Assembly (NCBI RefSeq): GCF_012273895.1
Contig: NW_024045134.1
Coordinates: forward strand, 806,001-870,000
DNA: 64,000 nt
Source: Zerene cesonia
Lineage: Eukaryota > Arthropoda > Insecta > Lepidoptera > Pieridae
Direction of reading: 5' to 3'
Made by a program: the position numbers and the translations under genes. Numbering within the stretch: the first letter of the stretch is position 1; each line of letters opens with the position of its first letter. Below the pieces are notes generated by a model. It saw only the letters and a program-made list of their open reading frames with translations, was not told where the DNA came from and ran no database searches. Shown here piece by piece: positions 35,384 through 46,700 of this stretch.

Positions 35384-38300
35384 TCAGCGACATATTCAAT
35401 ACGAAACAGCAGATCCAAAAGGTCGTGTGGCTGCAACCAACTCCACGTGGTAATGGGTGAACAACGCGAGTGCCAGCGCTGTGTCACATTATATAGCACC
35501 GATATGGCGCAGAGGAAGCAAATAACGGCGAACACTTGAAACAGGCACCTCAACGGCTCCCTGAAAACATGCTGGAGTGAGGCATGTGGTAGTTGTTATA
35601 CCTACCTACGGGTATTCTGCATATAATATTTAAAAACCCTTTTATTTTAGTATTGTGCACAACAGTTAAAATAGAAATTTATATTGAAATAACAGACGAA
35701 ACAAGCGGTCTTAGTGTAGGTCTACAATTTATAATATCTTTATCTTTAAAATTGGTGTATTGTACTCAGATACATAGAAGTACTACTACTATTTTATGAA
35801 AATAAATCATTTTGTTACATCTTTCTTTACCCAACTACCGGAGTTGATTTTGATTCGTTAATTATTTAAATGAATATTAAGAACAAAAAGTTGCTAACAA
35901 ATTAAAACACGACAATATGCAGCAGAATAATAAGTGAAATTTATTTATTAAAAAAAATACTCACCACAAATACCTTCTAAGACGATGCGGCGTGTTCCGT
36001 TTCACGCAAGACGAGCACGGCAGGTCAGTTTGTGAGCACACTGACACTTGATCTGAAAGCGATTTATTTTTTAATACAATTGTTAATAAAATGTTTCTAA
36101 GTATGTGTAAAATAGGTTATTATAATTATAATTCAATGTATGCTTAAAACGGATATATATCACGGTATTCAAGCATTTTACGACCATTTTACTTCAAACT
36201 TATTACTACATACTTCTCACTTCAAATAAATGAAACTTTGGAACCATACTTCATTCCAATGTTGGTACTTCATAAAATCATGCGAACAAGTACAAAAAAT
36301 ACAATTATATCTAAGAACATGAACTTATTTCTAATACTACAGGACAACACACTCTACTTATCCAAAATAAAGTAGATAAAACTTATGAAATAAATAAAAA
36401 TACAATAAAAAAAAATATTTCTATACGATAAGAAAAAACAAAACAATTTACTTAACATAAACTACTAATATTATACATAAACATGTAAAAATAGGCCAAA
36501 TAGATACTAGGTACTAAGGGGGCGTCCATAAATTACCTGAGGGGTTTAAAGGGGAGTTTTAATAAAAATAATGTAACAATAATAAAAAATCCTGAAAATT
36601 GTCTCACGTAATTTATGGACGACCCCTAACATAGATTCATGTTAATGTTTATGTGTTACTTTCAATAAAATAAACCCTATGTATACAAGGTACATATACC
36701 AGATTGTTGCGTATAACCTCTCCAACAGCTGGACCGATTTTGATGGTACTTTCACTGGTAGCTATTGAAAAAAGATGATCCTTAAATTTTTACATCAGTC
36801 AAATGTGGAAAATCTAGATACGATCAATACAAAACTTGACGGAATCATTAGTAAACTATCAATATCGTATCAAATTTAAACCACACTAAATAAAGAACAT
36901 ATAAAATACTAGATGAATTAACGAATAATGATACACATGAATATAAACCGACCACCACAAAACGACCACAAATCTAGCTACATATACATCCTACACTCAT
37001 ACAATTGTTTACCACACTCGGTTTGAGCTTCCGCAGCACACGTCTCACAACACAGACTCTTAATTCTCTCCCCTTGATCTGTGCACTTCTGCTCTAGCAC
37101 AACCAGCTTCGCTTTCAAATTATCTACAACTGTTCTCATATAATCGTTCCTCTCGTTGCCTTCATCGATGAATCTCTTTAAGATATTTAAATTGTTCTCG
37201 TAGCTGTCTATTTCGTTTCGCATTTTCACAACGGTTGCGTGCGAACTTCTGAAATCGCATTCCAATTGGGCCGTGTATTCATTGAATTGTTCACATTTTT
37301 TGCAAATAGCGCAATCCTTGCAGGCATCAGCGCTATTATTATTCAAATTTACACTGTCTGTCTGTATGCTCGCGTGTACCACCCTTCCGAGTGGTTCTCT
37401 CTTAATTGGCCGTGTTATTTTCCGTACCATAGCATTTCTGTTGACGCCGATGGTTTGTGTCGATTTCGTTTCTAGATCTTTCTTATAACATTCGATAGTT
37501 TGAATTTCAGCATCCATGAGTGTTTTCTGTGTATCCGTCTGTGTTCCAACATTGATAAAGGACGTATCGAAATGTCTGTCGTGCGAGCTTATTTCAGTGA
37601 TGTTGGTACGGGACATGTTACAGAAGCTGAGTCTTATTTCGTCGAACAGGGACATGTTAGTTGCGCGCCCTTGCTCCTCTTTCAATGTATTGACGAATGA
37701 TTCTTCATCGAGTATGCGATTGTCTAAATAAATGACTTATTGCTTAGTTAGGCGATTGTTAAAGAACGATGTATGGTTAATTTTAAATTAAGATAACAAC
37801 AAACAGCGATAAAGAATGTAAGTAAGTGACGTAATAAAGGTAGAAAAATTATTTTTATTGCCGATTTATTAAGACACAAATATTACAATAGTATAGCTTA
37901 CGTATCTACTGGTGAACGAGAGGTTAGAAATTACCAAGGTTAGGCGAAATGACGGGAGTTCGAATCCCGCCTCCAGATAATTTCTTCAATATTTTTTTAA
38001 GTTTCTCAATTTACAAAGCATTTGAAATTAAAAAATTAAGTATAACTGTAACTGTAATGAAATAACGCCTCCAAGACTTACATTCTTTATCAAAACATGA
38101 AAAATCAAGTAATTAGTTACACAATTATTATTCACACTACTTTAATTATTACTTACCAGAAGAGAAGCGACTTTCAGCATTGAGACTGTCCAAAGCAGTC
38201 AGCATTTGGTCCTCAGTGTAGCTGACATCAATGGAACGGTCCAATTTCAAGTGGGTCTGGTTCGTTTTGTTTAACATGTCTTTTAGCTCCATTTCCAGCA

Positions 38301-41300
38301 ACACCTGAAAGTAAGAAAATGGTTTTAAATATAACATGGTACATATATAGCCTATAACCCTTCCTTGGTAAATGGCCTATCTGACTCTGAAAGAATTTTT
38401 CAAATCTTACTAGTGGTTTCTGAGATGAGTGCTTTCAACCAAACAAACTATTTGACTTTATAATATTAGTATAAATTGTATAGATTATAAGAAATTAAAT
38501 AGAATAGTTATCATAGAAGTAATAAAACAATAATTTAAATTCTTGAAATTAGAATACAAACACTTGCTTAAATAACTAATTTTAACAATATATATATTTA
38601 CGAGGGGTGTGTACTATACCAATGGCGTAGCTAGAGGATGAGTTTTGAAAGCTTTGTTTTTGTGGTTAAAAATGAATCAAGAGGAAGCGGGTGCGGTGCG
38701 CAGGGTGTAGGGTATACGGTGTAGGGTACAGGGTATAGGGTGCAGTGCACAGGGTGCAGAGCGCGGGGTGCAGTGCGCAGGGTGCAAAGTGCAGTGAGCA
38801 GGGCGCGAGGTGCAGTGAGTAGGGCGCGAGATGCAGTGAGCAGGGCGCGGGGTGCAGTGGGCAGGGCGCGAGGTGCAGTGAGCAGGGCGCGGGATGCAAG
38901 GTGTAGTGCGCAGGAAGTAGGGTCACCTTCTCGTTGAGCACGGTCTGCAGGAAGTCCTCCTGGTCGCGAAGGCGCGCGCTGAGGTCGGCGTGCGCGGCGC
39001 GCAGCCGCTCGTTGTGCTCCAGCAGCGCCACCTGCCGGCTCGCGTACATCTCGTTGGTGCGGTGGCACTCCTCCTTGGACTTGGAGAGCAGCTCGCCGAG
39101 AGTCAATTTCTGAAGAGACACACCACACATTAAGCGCTTTCAATCCGAAATAAGCGTTTATATGAATATAGAAGTTATGCCCGCGACTTCGTTCGCGTGG
39201 ATGTCGAAACTTATAACTTTTTTTTGAGTGCGAAGTTTTTTTAGTTGTGTATTAAAATTATCTACATCACTTTCCTACATTTTACGTGATGCCCCAACAA
39301 ATAACCGACAAACAAAAATTCTAAACATGCTGGGAACCCTTTACACTGACTATTTTATATAATTTTTTTTTAATGTACAAAAACAATTTTTCTAGTTTCA
39401 TTATATGTATATATTACACTTCATTGATAATTTTTAAATCACATAAGATAACAACAATAGTAATTAATAATAAAACAATAGTAATTAATCTAAAAAGAGC
39501 CGGACACCACACCTCGTTCTCGAGCAGGCTGACCTGCTCGCTGAGCACCCGCAGCCGCTTCCTGCTGGCGTCGAGGTCGCGCGTGGCGCCGTCGAGCGCG
39601 CGCTCGCTGGCGCACAGCCGCTCGCACACCTCCTCGTAGTCGCGCCGCACGTGCGACAGTGTCATGTTCTCTTCCCGTAACCTGGTTGTGAATAATAAAT
39701 ATATAATTAAAAATAACGCACTTAATAATAGTATCAATTATATTGACTCATATACATTATATATATACATAAATATATTACTTAATATTGGAAATATCAA
39801 TCAGGATAATAAGATACTCATGAAATTACTATTTGTATTGTCACCAATCCTTAAGAGGTGTACAAAGTTTAAAATAGATCTGTAAGAGTGGGTCAAAATG
39901 GAGTTTAAAGCTGTTTGTTACATATATACATATAAACACGTACGTATACGTATTACAAACGGGTAACATTTGATTTTATTTGCATTTATAAGCCGTGAAC
40001 GCTGTTCGTTACACTTGCGGTACTAATATTATTAAGAGGTAAGATATAATTTTGATTTGTTATTTAATGAATAAACCATCTCATGTTTAGAAAAAATCGA
40101 AAAATCACTCACATATTAAGATGCGACCGCAGCGAATCTCTCTCAGCTGTGAGAGCTGCAAGGGCCTCCTCATGCTGCCTGTCTGTGAAATCCAACTGAC
40201 TTCGGAGCTGGTGCGCCAGGTGCGACTTCTCTCTGAGTTCACATTGCAACTCCTCCAGCAGTTGGAAACCTGGAATGTTGGTCAAGCACTTTTGTTTAAA
40301 AAGAGAATATTATCCGTGTTGATTGCTTTGTATATTTTGTTATGAAATGATATTTTAATATATGTAATAATGTGAAAATGAATCATCATCAAAATCAATT
40401 CAATTCACCCAGTCAAAAGTTTTGAGGAAACAAACCTAAAAAAAACTGAAATTCTTTCTTCTTGCTTGCATGCATGTTGCATGTTTGTCAGAATAAAACT
40501 GTGATTGCAACATAAATAATGTTAAACTATGTTCTCACAATAGATTAGTCTTTTCCTAGGTTGATACTTCCTATGACTTAATAATTGACTAAGCTATTCT
40601 TATTTGTATATAATACTTACCATAGCACAACAACAAATCATTTAAATTCATATAACTGCAAACAGTATTCCACAACACAAAATTAAAAACTAAAATACTT
40701 GAAACGGCATCCATTTTGAAATATCAAAATAAAACAAACAAACAAAAATCACTTAAAACATGTGCAATTAGTGTAGAATTTCTTGCACTAATGGTTCTTT
40801 TATCATGTATGACATGAAAAATGTTTGCTTTGTGATAATTCTACAGTTGTACAAACATTTTTGCTCCAAATTTGCACAAATGCAATGTGTTATGTAAATA
40901 TTTACTTATTTATATTAAACCTACTTTTATAAAATTGTAGAATAGATGTGTGATAAAGGTCCGAAAAGAAAGTAATAATTCACATTGTTAACTACAATGC
41001 AAGCTTGCATTTAGTAATTTTAAAGAGAGATTTATTTATATCAAAAAAGAAGTGGATGAAATAAAAAAAATTAAATAGTAATACAGGTTTTTGAATTGTA
41101 TTTAGACTACTATGAAAGATTTTCTATTCAATTAGATCATAATAGGCAAGGTCACTTGACATTTTTGTTTTTTTTTTCATATTATATATAGGTTTGATTT
41201 GCAGTGCATATACTAATATAATGATTTTGAATTTAAATTAAACTTGCTAATATATAGTATAAATAATTACCATCTGTGGAGATCCCTGAGTCTGAATCAT

Positions 41301-42294
41301 GTGGAACCTGTCCACTTTTCAAATTAAAACTGCAATATAAAGAAAAAACTTTTAGTTTTTATGTCATTAAACATTTGGCCTATCTATTGTAAGGTTAACA
41401 ATATTGATATTGTATGAGATTTAGTTTCATATTATCTATTAAAAAAATCTGATCATTATTATTAACATAAAAGTTATTTAACAGACATTTAAACTCAAAA
41501 ATGTTAAGTTTGTTGTACATGTAAATTGTATACTGTTTTATAGTATTGAAAGTAGCAACTCCCTCTTTTATTATTTTCATGTAAATATAAGCATGTGTTT
41601 ACTGTTACAATTGCAATAATTATTTAAATGAAGTTCAGTAAACAAAAAATTTATAATTTCATTTTACTTCCTACTCTTTTGAATAAAATTAGGGAATTCT
41701 TTCAGATAAATAACTCCTAGATTTATCAAAGAACTATGCTTAGCATACCTTTCTTCAAGATCCACTTTGACTTTTTGACTCTCACTATATTTGTTCAGAG
41801 TTTCAGCTAGTTTAGTGACAGTTATTTCCGGATTATTCTCATCTGGATCAAGCAAAGACTTCAGATAGCTGTATTCAGCTCTGAAAAAGATGGATTGAAA
41901 ATATATACACCAAAAAGTATTATTAAATTTTAAAAAATACCATGCGTCCTGATATAAATATAATGTACCATGTATATTTTATATAGAATTTTCGACCATG
42001 TCTTATAAATTTCACTGGCTGTGTTCAGACAAAAAGCATAATTAATCAAGTTATAATAAATAATCTCATCATTACCTGTTAGTTTTTATGAAAGGCGCGA
42101 ATTTATCCATCAAGGCATCGACCCGTAAAGTACTTGAACTGTCGGCCCCACAGTATTCAAATATCTGAATAGCTGTAACAATGTACTCTAAAACAAAAAT
42201 ATAACTTTAAATGGGTTAACCAGGAAACATACCAACGCGTTGATTTATAAATATCAAACATACCGTCCGAGTTTCCAACTCCCTCAATGTTCAT
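35371..42294 (-). CDS. Tail-anchored coiled-coil protein, KASH5/IRAG2 (LRMP)-like
   Basis: Minus-strand exons: 42294-42264, 42187-42076, 41880-41749, 41329-41271, 40269-40113, 39681-39513, 39109-38927, 38304-38157, 37723-37013, 36052-35965, 35560-35371; 659 aa, all phases consistent. Residues about 11-85 resemble the EF-hand-like head of KASH5 (FEYCGADSSSTLRVDALM, then DPDENNPEITVTKLAETL). About 100-330 is coiled coil (MLREENMTLSHVRRDYEEV onward). The next part holds QT motifs: VGTQTD (389-394), EIQTI (403-407), canonical LC8-type KSTQT (417-421) and SIQTD (449-453), with more near 560-580 mixed with CxxC pairs. A second coiled coil spans about 480-550. A single hydrophobic segment (about 603-620, FQVFAVICFLCAISVLY) is followed by a 39-residue tail ending VADVPM. 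This layout fits a nuclear-envelope or ER tail-anchored adaptor of dynein. The typical KASH ending PPPX is absent, so the family call is inference. Confidence 0.72.
36518..36626. mobile_element. PIF/Harbinger-type MITE in KASH-like intron
   Basis: Terminal inverted repeats GGGGGCGTCCATAAATTAC and GTAATTTATGGACGACCCC (one mismatch) bracket 109 bp, flanked by TAA on both sides (36515-36517 and 36627-36629). A TAA target and G-rich ends fit PIF/Harbinger. It lies in the intron between the tenth and ninth exons as read along the + strand and has no coding capacity. Confidence 0.75.
37905..38015 (+). repeat. Second full tRNA-like repeat unit
   Basis: 'gaacgagaggttag', 'caaggttaggcgaaat' and 'agttcgaatcccgcctcca' align with the unit at 20309-20382. 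The T stem CGGGA/TCCCG is intact, the acceptor pairs at five of seven positions, and an AT-rich tail follows. It lies antisense in the KASH-like gene's intron 8. Confidence 0.55.
38338..38474 (-). mobile_element. Truncated Helitron-like element in KASH-like intron 7
   Basis: The reverse complement shows the family start (TACTAATATTATAAAG...), the middle block and 'ggctatatatgtacc', but the GC-rich CTAG terminus is missing. Confidence 0.6.
38689..38922. repeat. GC-rich minisatellite of 7-bp units
   Basis: About 33 consecutive heptamers such as gggtgca, gtgagca, gggcgcg. In the right half three variants alternate to give a 21-bp higher-order unit (gtgagca, gggcgcg, aggtgca). It ends about 5 bp from the exon 7 boundary of the KASH-like gene (38927), so it occupies the first part of the following intron. 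Because 21 is a multiple of 3, several frames stay open across it. Confidence 0.9.
39175..39215 (+). repeat. Short dispersed-repeat fragment
   Basis: 'tgcccgcgacttcgttcgcg' followed by 'tggatgtcgaaac' is a block found in many lepidopteran non-LTR or SINE 3' regions. Only this fragment remains, in an intron of the KASH-like gene. Confidence 0.4.
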
Positions 42295-43694
42295 TTTTGT
42301 CAGTATGTTTAAAACTTAATTTAACAAAGTACTTGGTTGCGAGCGTTATATGCTGGAACTGTCACAGTGGTTTGTTTATCATTAGATTCATTAAATTCGT
42401 TACAGCAGTGAATAAAAATAGTTCTATGAAAATAAAACGGCCGCTAACGTTTGTTTATTTTTCTTTCTTGATGATTGATGTTTGGATACCAGGAAGTTGG
42501 ACTGTCGTCTGTCATCACAGATTAAAAAATAGATTATGAGTCTGTCCTTTAGCCAGATCATGAACATAGTATATTTTAAACAGGACAATTGCATTTATAA
42601 AAAAAAAACCGCATTGCAAACCATTAAAGTACTCCTTTTTCGACACTGTAGAAGAACTTTTGAACGTTTTGCCTACTTAAATATTCTGTGGAGCCCATAT
42701 AAAAAAAAAGATTTATTCCCAATTTTTTTTTTCTGTTAACTGAGTTCATTGTATTTCATTCTTTTGTTTTTACAATTTTTTGTCATGAAACATTTTCGTA
42801 TTTATTCCGGTTATATACTCATGCAAAATAATGATATATATATAAAAAATTAATATATTCGATAAAATTAAAAAGCTCAGCAGCTTGGATAGCTGCTGAG
42901 CTTTCTCAGACACGATTGCTCGGTCTCATTTATATAGTAATATTAGCACAGATAAAATAAAACTATACATAGTAGTATACGTTGGATATTGGTCCTGAGT
43001 CCGTGAGCCAGATTTCTACTTGCAGACAATTTATATTTAATTACAGGTCCGCAATGAAGAAATGCAGATGCAGATGGATGAGAGACTTAATTACTGAGAC
43101 TAATAATCATTGTGAAACATTATGATAAATCTAAGTTTTAACTAGTGTGATACCAAATGGATAGCAATTACTCTTGGCGCTTGTTGACAAGACGCCAAAA
43201 TGTCCAGCGCAAAAAAATATGCTTCAATAAATAATAAATCTCTCTCATTTGTATAAGCCTAGCATTCATATCATTTGTTTCATTGATAATATTACGTATA
43301 TTATAAAAAGGAAACATGTAATTTTGTAGGTTTCCAACGTTATTTAAACTGCTGGACTGTTTTTTTTTTTTCATCATTCGAAAGCTATATGTGTACCAAG
43401 CCGGTGCGAACAGTATAGCATAAATCAAATGTATAGCACTATTTACGTTTAAATCTACTACTCTGTGGCATAAAGTTTTTATAGTTATGTAGGAAGGCAG
43501 AAAACGTTCAGATTATTTTATATAGATTTACGTACTTAATGTTTACAGTAGTTTTTGATAAGGCTTTGTGGATAGAACCTATCACCTATCACAGGTGAAA
43601 CCAGGGCTGACAGCTGGTAATGTATAAAATAATATTATGTGGTTGGGAAATTAAATAAAACACAGAAAAGTCAAGTAATTATAAAAAAAAACAA
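42295..43694. other. Spacer between two minus-strand genes
   Basis: About 1.4 kb between the start codon of the KASH-like gene and the poly-A signal of the next gene. It contains a GC-rich perfect hairpin (42872-42904), an ORF of 86 codons (43168-43428, minus) that I do not accept as a gene, and AT-rich sequence. It should include the KASH-like promoter. Confidence 0.55.
42872..42904. repeat. Perfect 14-bp GC-rich hairpin
   Basis: AAAGCTCAGCAGCT (42872-42885) and its exact reverse complement (42891-42904) with loop TGGAT. It stands out in strongly AT-rich surroundings. It is short for a miRNA precursor. It lies 578 bp upstream of the KASH-like start codon. Confidence 0.7.
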
Positions 43695-43700
43695 TTTATT
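43695..43700 (-). terminator. Likely poly-A signal of the unrecognised 14-exon gene
   Basis: TTTATT on the + strand, AATAAA on the minus strand, 84 bp after the stop codon at 43784-43786. Position and spacing fit. Confidence 0.5.
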
Positions 43701-43783
43701 TCTCTTTACAAAACCTATGTATAATTATCAGTATAAAATGCTAAATCGTATTTAAAAACGAACCATACTAAAACTACCTAATA

Positions 43784-46700
43784 TTATCGTGTTCGTATTG
43801 CGTTGAGGATCTCTGCGAGCCCACTGTGGACTTTAAGGGTGACGAGTTTTGTTTCAATCATTGAAAAGTCACTGAGCTCTATCTGTAGAATAAAATATTA
43901 TCAATTTGATTAAACTGCACTCTTTAAACATATAGAATACTTTGTAATGTTACAAGACGCTTATTACTTACTCGTAATAAAATTTTGAATTTACCGAAAT
44001 TCAAAAATGTTTACACCTCGAACTCGAACTCGAACAAAAGCTAAATAAAAAATGTGGAAGTAACTCTGACTGTCTGTCTCTTCTTCGTGCAAAAACCACT
44101 GAACCAATTTGGATAAAATTTGTTATAAAAATAGTTAGAGACCTGAAAGAGGGCAAGGGATAGTTTTTATCCCGGAAATCTGAATGATTCGGGAATTCTA
44201 TCTTTCTTTGACTACGGAGCCGTTGTTAAGCTAGTTTATTATGTTAAAAAAGCTTTTCTTCTCACGGAGTGCACATAAAATATAAACATAAAGTGAATTA
44301 CCCCATCAGGAGAATCTTTCTCTTGAGGTGGAAAACGACCATACATCCTTTCGCAAATAGCGCATAAACCACACCAGGTCTTAAACTTAATACTTTCGAT
44401 GTCAACCTAAGAAGAAAATCTATTAATTTATCTTAAACATTAACAAAAGTCAAATTATTAGTATAAATGATAATTCCGCTTTGCCTATTAAAGAGGGCAG
44501 ATACAGCAGGCAACATACAACAAATCTCATGGTAAATGAAGACTGATATCAGATCAGGGCAATGAAATATATAAGAATAGAATAACTTCTGCCTTATAGC
44601 GAAGTAAAAAATATATTTCTTAAAATTTTAATTGAGCGTCGTTCACTCTCAACTTAACCTTCCAGCCTAGTTATAGCGCTCCACACCATTTTTGGAGGGA
44701 ACTGGAACTATTCTGTAATCTATATAGCTACTTATTTCCAATTTCAAAAATATTCTTTATTCGAATCCTACTAATCCTATCTTATCCTATACTACTAATA
44801 TTATAAATGCGAAAGTTTGTGAGAATGGACGTATGTGTTTGTGTATGTTTGTTAAACTTTCACGCAAAAACTACGGAACAGATTGCAATGAAATTTGGTA
44901 TGTAGATAGCTGGGCAGCTGGAATAACATAGGCAACTTTATATCCCGATATTCCTACGGGATACGGACTTACACGCTTGAAACCGCAGGGCGCGGCTAGT
45001 TTGACATATGTTCGACATACCTCTCCCCCATCTCCACCGCCACTCTGTTTTCTATATCCTGTATCTAGCAGCGTTAATTTTATATCATCTGAGAGTGTTT
45101 CTTCCTCTTTGTAACAATCCCACTCCATTATTGTTTGAAACTGATTCGCTTGTTCGCGTGTGAGCACCCCACCCATCATTAACGTGAGACCCTCTTGTAT
45201 ATCCTATAAGAAGTTAAATATAATTTTAATCCCGCTCTTCCTTCCATTCATTAGGCATGTCTTTTCAGGTATATATGTGTATAATCTATGTTTCAGAAAG
45301 TGAGTAGGATAGATAGTCAACGATGAGCGATAAAATTATTTCTAAGTATTATAAATTATATTTCTAAAAGGAAATATGATGAATACATTTAAATTTGTTC
45401 ATGGCATATACCATAATTCTAGATATGATGTATCATTTGAGATGTTATAACGATTAATGTATCAACAACCAGTGTAATAAAATCAACAAATACGATGATT
45501 TCCAAGTTAAAAAAAAAATATTGTGCATCCTTCTTAAAAAGTGTTAAATAATTCCTCACCTTAATTGGCATCCTATAACCATTAGGTCTAAATTTCCTTA
45601 ACACAGTAAGATACAGCAGTTGTTTGGATTTTTTTATAGTCACAAACCTTGCAGCATACATCATCGGTGTGATCGCTGTAAAAATTATATCAAAATTACT
45701 TAAATACCAAATCTAATCACGTTTATGGTGTCATAATAAAAAATAACAGGCACGTTGATTAAGAACGAAAATTCCAAGTAAAAATAAATATATGTAGCTG
45801 TATTGTTGATAGCCTAAAATCTTTTAGACAAAGCGGCCTGATTGCTCAAAAGCAATCTCTTTCAGACAACCGTGTTGGCTAGGAATGCTGAACAAGTACG
45901 CGATAGTACACAACCAATAACTACTTATTGCATTGAGAAATAATATATTTAATATGGTATCTTTTTTGATATTGAACTAACAATACAAAAGAAAAACAAA
46001 ATTCAAAAAAGTATATTTAACAAATACTTACCAATATGATAGATCGACCATTATTCTATTGTTTATGAATAGAAGGCTAACTAATAATTATGTTTGAAAA
46101 AACATTTTAATGCTGAAAGCTCTCCTTGCCACGAAAAAAATACTGAAAGCTTAATTAAAATTCTTAAAGGCGACCAATGTCATAGTCAAAAAATTACACA
46201 GTAACCGTACATTCCAGATCATTCGAGTCGATTGGGAGTCCAAACTGTGCGTTTTTTCTTGAAAAAACCCTGGGTATGTGCAGCCAGTCTCCCAAACTCA
46301 CAGCTGGGATTCTCATCTCCTTGAGAAGGGTCTGCATTTCCAGGCCATGCGGACGATCAGGTCGGGTTCGAAGAGCCTCTTCTAGCACATATCGACGCTA
46401 AAATAGTTAAAAATATAATATTATTTTATTCCTGAAATAGAGCGAATTATTTATAGTCAATTACGAAACGGTGAAGGAAACCGGCATGTCCGAGAATTAA
46501 AAGGTCCACGACATGTTACCCTGTGTTCCAGGAGTGGGAAAATATATGGGATGATGATGATGGTGATGATTAATTATTTAAATAGATACCTTTGTGTCAA
46601 ATTCCGTCTCGATAGCTTCTTCATCAACTTCCCTGTGTAAGTACTTCAGAATATCATCATCGAGGAAAGAGTCAGTCTTCTTCGCAACACTAGTTTTGAC

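Noticed and set aside
38631..39143. Alternative genes in the three open frames over 38631-39143
   Set aside because: The frames are kept open by the 21-bp period of the minisatellite. Only exon 7 (38927-39109) has support.
43046..43100. Possible + strand terminal exon after an 'attacag' acceptor, reading VRNEEMQMQMDERLNY and stop
   Set aside because: Its coding look comes from a short GATGCA-type repeat, and I find no upstream exon on the + strand to join it to.
43168..43428. 86-codon minus-strand ORF starting MIYAILFAPAWY
   Set aside because: It lies in spacer, contains an A/T homopolymer-coded Lys run, has no recognisable domain and no splice partner. Without expression data I do not call it a gene.
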